From Escallonia rubra (lineage: Eukaryota > Streptophyta > Magnoliopsida > Escalloniales > Escalloniaceae), in the NCBI GenBank assembly GCA_033065855.1, contig JAVXUO010000221.1, positions 33,310 to 97,309 of the forward strand: a DNA stretch of 64,000 bases, read 5' to 3'. Within the stretch, counting starts at the first letter, position 1. Every line of letters begins with the position of its first letter. Shown here in pieces: positions 54,980 through 64,000 of the stretch. Under the pieces are notes generated by a model that was given only the letters and a program-made list of their open reading frames with translations, did no database searches and was not told where the DNA came from. The position numbers and the translations under genes are program-made.

Positions 54980-55705
54980 TGTGAACCAACCTCACATCAA
55001 TTGCCTGGAGAAGAGACGGCCCTGACCTCTGATGTTGATGAATTGTGGACACTTGAGTTCGACGGCTCAGCCACTAGCAAAGGCCCCAATGGAGCTCCCA
55101 TCCGGCAAGGAGGTGCCGGCATTGTCCTACGGAACCCAGAAGGTGTTACCACATCTCTGTCCTTCAAACTCGCATTCTCGGTATCTAACAATGAAGCCGA
55201 GTACGAGGCCCTCGTTATCGGCCTCATGCTAGCCATCAGCATGGGGGCTAAATCATTGCATGTAAAGGGGGACTCGAACCTAATCATGAAGCAAGCCGAT
55301 GGGGAATTTGCAGTCAGGGAGCCAGCCTTGGCACCTTATCGTGCCTTAGTACAGCACTTGGAGGGACAGCTTGGCCATGTCCAATACGAACATCACAGCA
55401 GGTGCCACAACCGACATGCGGACAGCTTAGCCACGATCGCGTCAAAAATAGACATTGACGGTGAACAACGGGTGCTAACCATTATCAAAAGGACGGCACC
55501 ATGCACGACGTTGGACTTGGTACCAACGGACACTACGATCGATGATTGGAGGCAGCCGATCGTCGACCAGCTTAGGGCACCGTCACTCGCTTCCGTCTCC
55601 ACTCTTACAGAATTCTTTATGTTAGGAGACGTCCTGTACAAGCGATGTCCCGGAGGCACTCTGGCACGATGTTTGGCCCCGGCAGAAGCAAAGCACAAAT
55701 TGTAA
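54980..55705 (+). CDS. Archaeal-type RNase H of Tat lineage, with first HHCC linker
   Basis: In the same frame as 54376-54979. WTLEFDGSATSKGPNGAPIR (first Asp), NNEAEYEALVIGL (Glu) and VKGDSNLIMKQ (Asp) give the acidic triad of the second RNase H acquired by the Tat lineage. NRHADSLATIASKID closes the domain. After it comes DDWRQPIVDQL...LGDVLYKRCPGG, the usual linker into the integrase zinc finger, cut by TAA at 55703. Confidence 0.85.
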   Translation, partial: CEPTSHQLPGEETALTSDVDELWTLEFDGSATSKGPNGAPIRQGGAGIVLRNPEGVTTSLSFKLAFSVSNNEAEYEALVIGLMLAISMGAKSLHVKGDSNLIMKQADGEFAVREPALAPYRALVQHLEGQLGHVQYEHHSRCHNRHADSLATIASKIDIDGEQRVLTIIKRTAPCTTLDLVPTDTTIDDWRQPIVDQLRAPSLASVSTLTEFFMLGDVLYKRCPGGTLARCLAPAEAKHKL

Positions 55706-57118
55706 TATGGACATCAAAAATGTTGCGGCCTCGACGGACCGCCGCTACACCGTCGTCTCCAGCGAATGGGTCTCTTTTGGCCATCCATGGCCAAGGATGC
55801 TTCAGATCTGCAGCAGGGTTGCTCGGAATGCCTATATGCACCAGACCGTACGGAAGCTCTTGTCGTCAATATTGAGGGTGACTGGCGCCAGCCCTTCCTG
55901 CAATATCTGTCCCACGGACTGCTACCCTCTGACCGCAGCTCGGCACGATCTATCAAACGCAAGTCGGTCAAGTATTTCGAGACGGAAGGCGAATTGTTTC
56001 GCAAAGTATTTTCGGGACGCACCCTACGATGCTTGCAGGGTGCCCAAGCAGTCGAGGTGATCAACGAAGTGCACAATGGTGCTTGTGGCGAACATCAAGG
56101 CTCTCAGAAATTGTATGCAGAACTACTCAGGTTGGGGTACTACTGGCCGACTATGGAATCCGACGCAATCTCCCATGTACGACAATGTCAACCCTGCCAG
56201 AGACACGGAGATAGAATGCACATGCCAGCATCCGACCTACGTATGATCGCGGCCCCTTGGCCATTCCACTCTTGGGCTCTCGACCTTATCGGCCACATAC
56301 ATCCACCATCAAAAGGTCACATTTGGATCATGGTCGCAACAAAGCGTTTCACAAAGTGGGTCGAAGCCATACCTCTGCGAAAAGCCACGGGGGGCGCCAT
56401 CGCCAACTTTTTGTGCGACCACATCATATGTCACTTCGGCATCCCCCGATGTATTATCTTCGACAACGACACGCCATTCATCAATCGGGATGTTCGGACT
56501 CTCATGGAAGCAGACGATATCAATCATGCCACGTCGACTCCTTATTATCCGCAAGGCAACGGTCAGGCTGAAGCCTCCAACAAAACTCTGTTGCGCGTCT
56601 TGTCGCGCATGGTCCATGACGCGAGCAACTCTTGGTCCGAAAAGCTAAGTCATGCCCTCTGGGCCTACAGAACTTCCAGACACACAGCTACGAAGGCCAC
56701 ACCCTTCTCCCTCGTCTACGGGGACGAATGTGTAGTGCCGGCCGAGATCGCAGTCGCCTCGGCGCGTCTATCCCTCAGCAGTGGTCCCGGGGAGGAGGAA
56801 ACCAAAATGGTGGCACTTGAGAGCCTTGATGAAAAGAGAGCTAATGCCATGCGACGAATAAAAGCATATCATGAGAAGCTTGTCAAAGCCTACGGGAAGA
56901 CCGTCAAACCTCGCTCCTTCGCAGCAGGCGACCTTGTCCTCCAAGCCGCCAAGCACGTACGGGCCAATTTGTCAGCTCCTAAGTTTACACCTAACTGGGA
57001 GGGGCCATTCGAAATACATACTGCCAGGAGCAATGGCTTGTACCTCCTGCTCAATCCAGACGACGGGCAACTTACCGCCCCTGTCAATGGTCGCTATCTG
57101 AAGAAGTACTATGCATGA
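55706..57118 (+). CDS. Tat integrase with duplicated HHCC zinc-finger module
   Basis: The frame continues after the TAA. A first HHCC-like unit (about 55706-55845) has HQKCCG, LHRR, GLFWPSMAKDA and CSEC. A second linker and finger follow (about 55875-56220: DWRQPFLQYL, VHNGACGEHQGSQKLYAELL, GYYWPTMESDA, CQPCQ). The catalytic core then has LDLIGHIH (first Asp), IIFDNDTPFIN (second Asp) and GQAEASNKTLLR (Glu), and the C-terminal domain has FAAGDLVLQAA and FTPNWEGPFEI. It inserts element cDNA into the genome. The core is intact from about 55766 to the TGA/stop at 57118. The second finger lies in the standard position; the first is extra. Confidence 0.88.
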   Translation, partial: YGHQKCCGLDGPPLHRRLQRMGLFWPSMAKDASDLQQGCSECLYAPDRTEALVVNIEGDWRQPFLQYLSHGLLPSDRSSARSIKRKSVKYFETEGELFRKVFSGRTLRCLQGAQAVEVINEVHNGACGEHQGSQKLYAELLRLGYYWPTMESDAISHVRQCQPCQRHGDRMHMPASDLRMIAAPWPFHSWALDLIGHIHPPSKGHIWIMVATKRFTKWVEAIPLRKATGGAIANFLCDHIICHFGIPRCIIFDNDTPFINRDVRTLMEADDINHATSTPYYPQGNGQAEASNKTLLRVLSRMVHDASNSWSEKLSHALWAYRTSRHTATKATPFSLVYGDECVVPAEIAVASARLSLSSGPGEEETKMVALESLDEKRANAMRRIKAYHEKLVKAYGKTVKPRSFAAGDLVLQAAKHVRANLSAPKFTPNWEGPFEIHTARSNGLYLLLNPDDGQLTAPVNGRYLKKYYA

Positions 57119-57738
57119 TCGGCTTGGGGCCTGTCCCCCCCCCCCCCACGACCCGACATTTTGTGTATATACACACATGTACTAGCTTGTACTTTTGTTT
57201 CTTGTTACGAGTTCCTTTTGTGTAAAGACATTTCCTTGATCCACGCACTATCAATATACGGTCTTTTTACTCCCTACCTCTATACTTTGCCTCTACTTTT
57301 ATATTCATTTCTAGTTATCAAGTGTTTGTCCTCGATTACACCAAAAAGGGGGGGGGGGGACACAGACAGACATACAACAGATGCCACACACAATCGTAAC
57401 ATACAACGTTTATATCATACATCCACGACAGGTGTTAACAAAGCAGCATGCAATTACACTTCATGTACCAACAAGATAGATGTTTATACATACATAAAAT
57501 GTCTTTGGCCACTACCGGGCACTCCCTAGACATCAAATCTATGATAAACCTACCGGAAGCTAGATAACAAAGCGGCTACCGGGTGAGCGCTAAACGCCTG
57601 CAATGCCTGACGCTGAACCTGTAGCGACGACCGCTCCGCCTCGAACTCAGCCTGCCGCCTTAAACGCCCGGCCTCTCGCACTTCCACATCCGTCCGCCGC
57701 CTCTGGAGATCACTCAGACGTCTCTGCAAGTCCGACAG
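57119..57738. other. Convergent spacer between integrase and antisense PMD gene
   Basis: Contains a C-run (57136-57147) and a G-run (57345-57358), otherwise AT-rich. Poly(A) sites for both converging genes are expected here. No gene. Confidence 0.55.
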
Positions 57739-60700
57739 CTACCTCTCTATCTCCGCCACCTCTCTGTCGATCACGACCAACTCTCCGTTGATCTCTGATC
57801 GTTCCACCTCCAACCCTTGGCGCCGCTTCTCGAGCAGCATCTCCTCCATGCGTACCAAGGCCATCCTCTCGCCCACACCACCACCCTCGCTCCTCGATCT
57901 AAAGAACTCGGCCAACCAATCTAGCTGCACACCTAAAGAGGTGAACGCCGCGAACTCTGTCAGCGACCGCTCAATAAACCCTGTCGTCCAGCCCGCCGCG
58001 GGAACACTCGCAATCGACAGCAGCCACTCCACAAACCCTGAGTACACCCATCTCTGCAGCACCGGATTCTCCAAATTCACCCCCTCAAACGTCTGCGGGT
58101 ACGCCGCCTTCACCATCTCTAACCGACGCACTGTCTCCAAAGGTAGCTGGAGGTTCTCCCATACTACCACATCGGCCTGGCCACTCGACGATCCCCTACT
58201 CGCCTCCCCGGCTGCTGTGCCACTCAACACCATCACAGGCCTCTCACGCACTTCTCCGGCTGCCTGTACACCGACGGTCATCGAGTGCATCGCCATCAAC
58301 GTCGCACTCGCCTCAACAGCCGACCCTGACGGCACCACTACAACAGCCTGCACCGGCTGCACCGGGATCTCCACCTCCTGAATCGGGACCGCCACTGCAG
58401 GCTCCAACTCCATCAAATCCCCCCGCTCAACCACCGCGGCCTCCGTCGCCGCACCTGTCCACCAGTAGCCACTGGCATCGAACATCAACGACTCATCGAC
58501 CAAGCCACCATACACATCATCCACCCCCTCCTCGACATCTGGTGGTGGACTCACCCCTCCACTCGCCCCTACCCCCGACACGCCGGCCGCTACCGGCTCA
58601 TCCCTGCCTGCTGGCGCATTGACCTCGGCTGCTCTCGCTGCCTCTATCTCGACCGCTACGTTCGCATCGCTGCCGCTCTCCACCGCTTGTCCCCCGTACC
58701 CCTGTCCAAAAACAACCATTAGCATATCAATTTTTTTTTTTAAAAAAAAGACAACATCAATAAACGAGATTTAATCAAAAGCAGCCACAGTCCGGCCTAC
58801 CTCAACCACTGGCTCCTCCGACGCATCTCGCGGCCTCTTCGATCCTGTTAGCCGCAAGTCTGAAGAACCCGCGCTCGCCTGACGAGCCCCCTCTATCATA
58901 CCAACTCGTAATAACGACAGCGGTCCCTTGCCGACCCCTGGCACCCGCGATACCGCCACCACTGGCTCCTCCCCATGGTCCTCCTCTTGAGCATCCTCCT
59001 CAGACTCCTCGCCCTCCTCGTCGGGATCCCTCTCCGAACTCACAACCGCACTCCCCGTCACTAACACCAGCATGCCAGCCTGCCTCGCCGCTGTCATCGA
59101 TACCAAGCTCAACGCCCGGTCACAGGCGAACACGTCAACCAGTCGTCGTGTCCCCGATGGCTGTGCCAACCACTCCGCCCAGACCGCCCGCAGACGCTCC
59201 CACCACTATGCATACTCCACCGTCACCGCCCCCACTGACGCTCTCCCTGGCCTCCTCCACACTACCACCGGTATCGGCCACTCACGAACTCTGTATTACC
59301 GCGTGTATCCGAATACGGTCGTCACACTCCACGGGCTACGATACCCACACGGCGGCTCCAAGTCATAACCAAATGTCCGCGACAACCGGTCCGGGCAATA
59401 CCGAGCCACGTAATATAGGTTCTCTGCAGGCTTCCCGCCATCATCAGTCATCACTGGCAGCCAACCTGGAAAGTAGGCCACCAAGAGCACAACGTCCGCC
59501 GGTGGCAAACCCCCCCTCTTGGTCAAATCTATCGTCATCTCCTGTCCGTGCAACCAGGGGGGGTACTCCGTATGACGCATGCATCTCTCTATACGGTCGT
59601 GCTATGTATGCCTCCATCGCATCTATCAACCGTGACAACGGGCACTCCGGCCTCTTGATGCCCGCCCATGCAAATGCCCGCGCCCCGCTGCACCACAGTG
59701 CCACTTCCCGCGATCTGCCGCTGTGCATCACTGTCCTCGTCCTCGGTGCTGGATGCTCAAGCGGATATCCTGTCGGACGATAGTCTGGAAAACACTCATA
59801 CAAGTACCGCTGCAGAAACATCCAATCCACGTAGGTCGCCACTTGGTACCGCCCGTGCGACCTCTTCACGTCGTTCACAAACTGATCCAACCGTGAATAC
59901 ATGGTGCCCAGATACACGGGAGCTAGCCCAACACGCTTCCCCTGCGCCATCCGAATCGCCAGGGGAATCACCTTCGCGGATATGCCGTCCTCCGGCGTCC
60001 CTTCAAACACGAATCTGCAAAACAAAACAACACGCCAACGCATTATATACAACCTCAACTCGCATCACATCTACGAACATACAAACAACGGAACGCATCA
60101 TACTTACCTCGACAAGTACATCGTCAAAAAGGCCACCATCTCGTACCGCTCGTCCTTGTGATACGGCCCCATCACGAAATGGGCCGCATTGCCCAATTTC
60201 TGCCCCGACCTCACCTGCGGCGTGCCATAGAACAATCGGAGCCACCCGCTATATGTCGCCTTCCGATGCTGCTTCGTCTCCGCCAAAATATCAATTAGCT
60301 GCGTCTGCAACAACCGCTCCTCATTAGTCAGCCGCGTCACACGTGCGTCCAACTCTCCATGCATCGGCAGCCCCGTCAACATCATCACATCTAGCAGCGT
60401 CGGCCCAATCTCTCCGAACTCAGTCACAAAGGTATGTGTCTGAGTACTCCATCGCGACAACAACAAAGTCATCCCAGGCGTGTCTCTGTACAACTCCACC
60501 CCCCTCGCCGTAATGTCAATCGCCGGCACCAACCCCAACACATCCAATAATGCCGCCCACCTCGGCACCTCCATCATGTGCTCACACCAGAAGTCCCACC
60601 CAATCGGCATCGCACCGTGACCCTTGAACACCACGGGTGCCCAGGGTATATCCTCACGCTCCACCAACAACCCCGCCACATACCTCGGTGACGGCATGGG

Positions 60701-61038
60701 CGCATCCTCCCAGCTAGGAGCCCGCACATATGGTGACGGCACTCGCGCCGCCACCCCCATCGACGCACCACTCCAAGGCACTGTGAACGCACCATCTGCT
60801 ACCCGGATGGCCAGCTCCCTCCACAACTCCCGGTCAGGCACGGCCGGTACTACCCATTTTACTCTCAACGGCGTGACCGTCTTATCCGGGTCTGGATCAT
60901 ACGTCCTCACCGACGCATCATCAAATGAAAGTGGCATTCCCGTCTCACCACCTCCTGCAGGGGCGGCACCGGTTCCGTCGTCACATTTCGCGGTGGCCGC
61001 GCCGCTCTCGCCGCCCCACCTCGGGGTTTCACCCACAT
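57739..61038 (-). pseudogene. Antisense plant mobile domain (PMD) gene inside the Tat element, three exons
   Basis: Minus-strand model: exon 1 about 61036-60108, intron 60107-60015 (GTAAGT...TTTTGCAG), exon 2 60014-58801, intron 58800-58702 (GTAGGC...TGGACAG), exon 3 58701-57739. Exon 1 encodes DFWCEHMMEVPRWAALLDVL and FGEIGPTLLDVMMLTGLP, the PMD hallmark. Exon 2 continues FVFEGTPEDGISAKVIPLAI and LAPVYLGTMYSRLDQFV. Exon 3 ends with a helical Glu/Arg-rich, coiled-coil-like stretch. Breaks are a frameshift at the G-run 59557-59563, TAA near 59296 and TAG near 59205. PMD proteins act with silencing and phosphatase factors in Arabidopsis (MAIN, MAIL1); a role here is unknown. The start is uncertain because no clear in-frame ATG was found. 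Confidence 0.78.
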
Positions 61039-61049
61039 CTGCTGCTTCA

Positions 61050-61690
61050 ACTTTTTCAGAACGGGCACCGGCTCGGCGGGGGTGACCTTGCCCCCGCTCG
61101 GACCCCCCCAGCTCCCGACCCCCCTGCCCCCGCCGACCTCCCTCCAGCTCCCGACCCCCCTGCCCCCGCCGACCTCCCCCAGCTCCCGACCCCCTGCCCC
61201 GCCGACCTCCCCCAGCTCCCGACCCCCTTCCCCCGCCGACCTCCCTCCAGCTCCCGAGCCCTTCGGCACCGCCGAACCACCTCCAGCTCCCGACCCCTTC
61301 GGCCCCGCCGACCCACCTCCCGCTCCCGACCCCTTCGGCCCCGCCGACCCACCTCCAGCTCCCGACCCCCTCGGCCCCGCCGACCCCCTTTCTTCTCTCT
61401 ACCTTCTCTTCCTATTCCCCCCGCGGCAGCATTCCCCGCCGACCCTCCTCTTCCGGCCGACCCCCCTCGCGTGGCCGACCCCCTCCCCTCTCTTCCCTTT
61501 CTTCCCTCCCTTCTCTCCTCTCCCCCGTGTTGGCCGACCCCCCCGGGGTGGCCGACCCCCTCCCCCGACCCCCCTCGTGTGGCCGACCCCCTCCCTTTCC
61601 CCTCTTTCTTCCCTCCTTCCCCCTTCCCCTCTTCTTTCCTTCTCTCCACCGCTGCCGACCCCTTGGCCACGCCGACCCCCATCTGCGGCT
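61050..61690. repeat. Pyrimidine/GC-rich tandem tract upstream of the antisense PMD gene
   Basis: Units of CCTCC(AG)CTCCCGACCCC and CTTCGGCCCCGCCGACC repeat about a dozen times (61090-61395). They are followed by GTGGCCGACCCCC units (61455-61690), which are the inverted complement of LTR minisatellite 1. Long frames on both strands are low-complexity artefacts. Confidence 0.8.
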
Positions 61691-62000
61691 GACCCCTCGG
61701 CCATTTGCTTTCCCTCTCTCACCATTTCTTCTCTTTTTCTCCACTCTCAACTTCTCCAAATGTGAAATGTTTTTTTTACAAACCACCCTCCCCCCTTCCC
61801 TATTTATAAAAGTGGGCCATCCAATCTCAACCACCCCTTTTTTTCAAATCTCAACAAAAAAAATTTTTTTTTTTTTTTACCGCTCTTCTTTTCCCGCTAC
61901 TTACGCATATTCACAACGTTAATGTTTTCCTCACCAAGCGCATTCAACATCGTTTATGCGTGCGATGCCCGCTCGGGTTGCCCCTCCGCGCACCCCGCAC
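61691..62000. other. Noncoding stretch before the 3' LTR
   Basis: CT-rich then A/T homopolymer runs (61858-61880). It may hold the promoter of the antisense PMD gene; no TATA box was assigned. Confidence 0.45.
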
Positions 62001-62012
62001 GCAGGGGGCTTA
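62001..62012 (+). other. Polypurine-tract-like site
   Basis: GCAGGGGGCTTA lies directly before the TG of the 3' LTR. It is short for a polypurine tract but correctly placed. Confidence 0.5.
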
Positions 62013-63877
62013 TGTTCACAACCTATCCGGACCGTACCCCAGGGCCCGCTAAAAGACTCCAGTGGCACGACACGTCACCCGCTCGGTAGTCAAATTTGCT
62101 CAACATCATTCCTCGGTCAAAACGCTCCGATGCTCAAACATCGCCATGCTCGATCAAAGCGCCCCGCGCCTTAAAACATTCAGACGGAGATCGAAAGTAC
62201 CTCCTCCCCGAGGGGTCGGCCACCCACTTTGAAAGGGGGTTGGCCACCCCCCTGAGAAGGGGGTCGGCCACCCCCTGAGAAGGGGGTCGGCCACCCCCTT
62301 GAGAAGGGGGTCGGCCACCCCTTTTGTGAAGGGGTCGGCCAACCACCTTGTGAGGGGGTCGGCCACCCCTTTTGTAAGGGGGTCGGCCAACCACCTTGTG
62401 AGGGGGTCGGCCACCCCTTTGTGAGGGGGTCGGCCAGCCACCTTGTGAGGGGGTCGGCCACCCCTTTTGTAAGGGGGTCAGCCACCCCTTGAGGAGGGGT
62501 CGGCCTCCCTTGTCCTTAGGGGGGAGGGGACCTGCTTACCGCTGCTATCACCTCACTCAAAGCATTCAGCAATGCTCACTCATCGCTAGTGGTCGCGTGA
62601 CGCCCATTATCACCCGCACAATCAACCTAGGGCTCCGGACCTCGCGGCGGGACGGGCTCATAACCCTAAAGCCCTCGCCGGCACAATCAACCAGGGGCTC
62701 CGGCCCTCGCCCGCACAATCAACCGGGGCTCCGGCCCTCGCGGCGGGACGGGCTCACAACCCTAAAGCCCTCGCCGGCACAATCAACCGGGGGCTCCGGC
62801 CCTCGCCCGCACAATCAACCGGGGCTCCGGCCCTCGCTGCGGGACGGGCTCACAACCCTAAAGCCCTCGCCGGCACAATCAACCAGGGGCTCCGGCCCTC
62901 GCCTGCACAATCAACTAGAGGGTCCGGCCTTCGCCAGCACAATCAACCGACGGGCTCCGGCCCTCGCAGACACAATCAACCGGAGGCTCTGGCCTTCGCA
63001 ACGAGGATGGGCTCACGACCCTAAGGCCATCGCCGACACAATCACTCAACGGGCTTAAGGGGGCTCCATTCGCAATGCCCCGGCACGAGGACCCTTCGCC
63101 ACAGACTCTGGATATCAAGTTGCGAGCATGTGCACTCATGTTACCATTGATCATCGACACCACCAGGGCAATGAACCGCGAGTCACTCCGGGACGGGAGC
63201 AGGTCCTCGGAGGGCATCGTGCCCGGCACGCCTAGCAGTTGGCTGCAGGGGCAACCCTCACCGCTGCCAGGATCTCGGCGCGTCTCATGACGCATCTCGT
63301 GGGATTCAGTAAGGGCTTGGACTGGAGGCTGGGGCAACGGGCTACTCTGACCATGCTACCGCAGTGTGGTCAGTCTCCTCAGACAGGCAGAGGGACGCTG
63401 CAAGGGCAGGACGACACGAACTCGGGGACCGGCAATTCGACGGACAATCAAGACTGCGGACCCCTACGGCGACGTGTCACTCCCAGAGGACGACACGTGT
63501 CGGCTGATGACACGCGCATATTTGTGCCTATATATAGTGGATTCTGGAGCTTATTCAAGGACTTCTGTTTCATTTGACATTTTCACTTTCTCTCTCTAAA
63601 ACCCATTCTCTCTGGATTTCTAGTGAGAGAAAGACATTTGGACTTACGACTTCGAACTCTCGACGTTGCACTCTTGACACAGACTGTCGACCGCCGGCCC
63701 TGTTCGTCGTCACCTTGCCTGCGCGACACTGCCAGCCCTCGCGACCTACCTGAGGAGCCTTGCTCTCAGCCCTTACGCCATCCTTGCTGTCTCCCACTTT
63801 GCCTACTTGGAAGCCAACTCAGACTGCATCCCTTGTGGCACCTCAACGTGGCAAAGGACCCTCTTTCCGCACCAACA
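62013..63877 (+). repeat. 3' LTR of Tat element (1865 bp)
   Basis: Same ends and internal layout as the 5' LTR. The length difference is mostly in the minisatellites (62212-62510 and 62610-63050). Outside them the two LTRs differ by scattered substitutions. Confidence 0.93.
63472..63536 (+). promoter_or_regulatory. Tat 3' LTR promoter: paired ACGTGTC boxes and TATA box
   Basis: ACGTGTC at 63472-63478 and 63495-63501 (16 bp apart), TATATATA at 63529-63536, as in the 5' LTR. It could drive transcription into flanking DNA beyond 63877. Confidence 0.7.
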
Positions 63878-64000
63878 AATATATTTTTCAAGAATGGAAA
63901 ATTTTTTTTAAAAAAAAAGTAAAGTTGGAAGAACTTTAGCAGTCTAATAAGAATGAGTGTAGAAATCAAGATCTATTCAACAATCTCCAATTCCAACAGT

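Larger units (their letters stand above)
48595..63877 (+). mobile_element. Complete-length Tat-lineage Ty3/gypsy element (about 15.3 kb)
   Basis: Two direct LTRs starting TGTTCACAACCTATCCGG and ending CCGCACCAACA bound an interior with PBS, gag, protease, RT, RNase H, archaeal-type RNase H and integrase, then an antisense PMD gene and a GC-rich tract. The element is flanked by AATATA on both sides (48589-48594 and 63878-63883). A canonical 5-bp duplication would overlap the A before TG. The element has in-frame stops, a frameshift and an RT deletion, and so is probably only mobile in trans. Confidence 0.94.

Noticed and set aside
61056..61765. Several long overlapping frames on both strands (Pro/Ala- and Gly/Arg-rich)
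   Set aside because: They are low-complexity translations of a CCGACCCC-type tandem tract; every frame is open because of composition.
62134..62485. Frames of repeated VADPLTKG and GWPTPS units
   Set aside because: Direct translation of the LTR minisatellite; the same in 48816-49138. No domain, and inside an LTR.

Overview
Nuclear DNA of a flowering plant, probably a eudicot. The evidence is Ty3/gypsy LTR retrotransposons of the chromovirus and Tat lineages, CACTA and Mutator-like elements carrying pieces of plant genes, a 5'-truncated LINE, and plant-specific B3-domain genes. The species cannot be named from the sequence. Almost all coding capacity belongs to mobile elements. The only plausible resident protein genes are three near-identical intronless B3-domain genes on the minus strand (6152-7036, 21787-22671, 36380-37264).

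Layout. 1-5119 is the 3' part of a chromodomain LTR retrotransposon (intact pol frame plus 3' LTR). 5120 to about 38880 is a tandem segmental array with a period near 15 kb. Each unit has a short repeat block R1, a B3 gene on the minus strand, a shared noncoding block X, and (in units 1 and 2) a CACTA transposon followed by an inverted LTR. The CACTA element carries exon 1 of a cytosolic NADP-isocitrate dehydrogenase gene and pieces of an RZ-1-like RNA-binding-protein gene. Later insertions distinguish the units: a solo LTR and an H2B-carrying Pack-MULE in CACTA copy A, a truncated LINE in CACTA copy B, a Tat gag-pro fragment beside B3 gene 2, and a second Pack-MULE (J-domain plus LEA2 fragments) beside B3 gene 1. 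Each of the three CACTA insertions has an empty site in the sister copy, so the order of events can be read from the window.

38880-46860 is a decayed Tat-lineage element on the minus strand, with an antisense plant-mobile-domain (PMD) gene downstream of its integrase. 48595-63877 is a complete-length Tat element on the plus strand (both LTRs, PBS, gag, protease, RT, RNase H, archaeal-type RNase H, integrase), with its own antisense PMD gene containing introns in the same position. Its coding region has stops, a frameshift and an RT deletion, so it is probably immobile by itself.

Most notable: the antisense PMD gene recurs in two diverged Tat elements. A UGA-CGG stop lies at the protease/RT junction in two copies. 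Five LTRs share a pair of ACGTGTC boxes at exactly 16-bp spacing. The large Tat element has a duplicated integrase zinc-finger module. The core promoter of B3 gene 1 has become a minisatellite.
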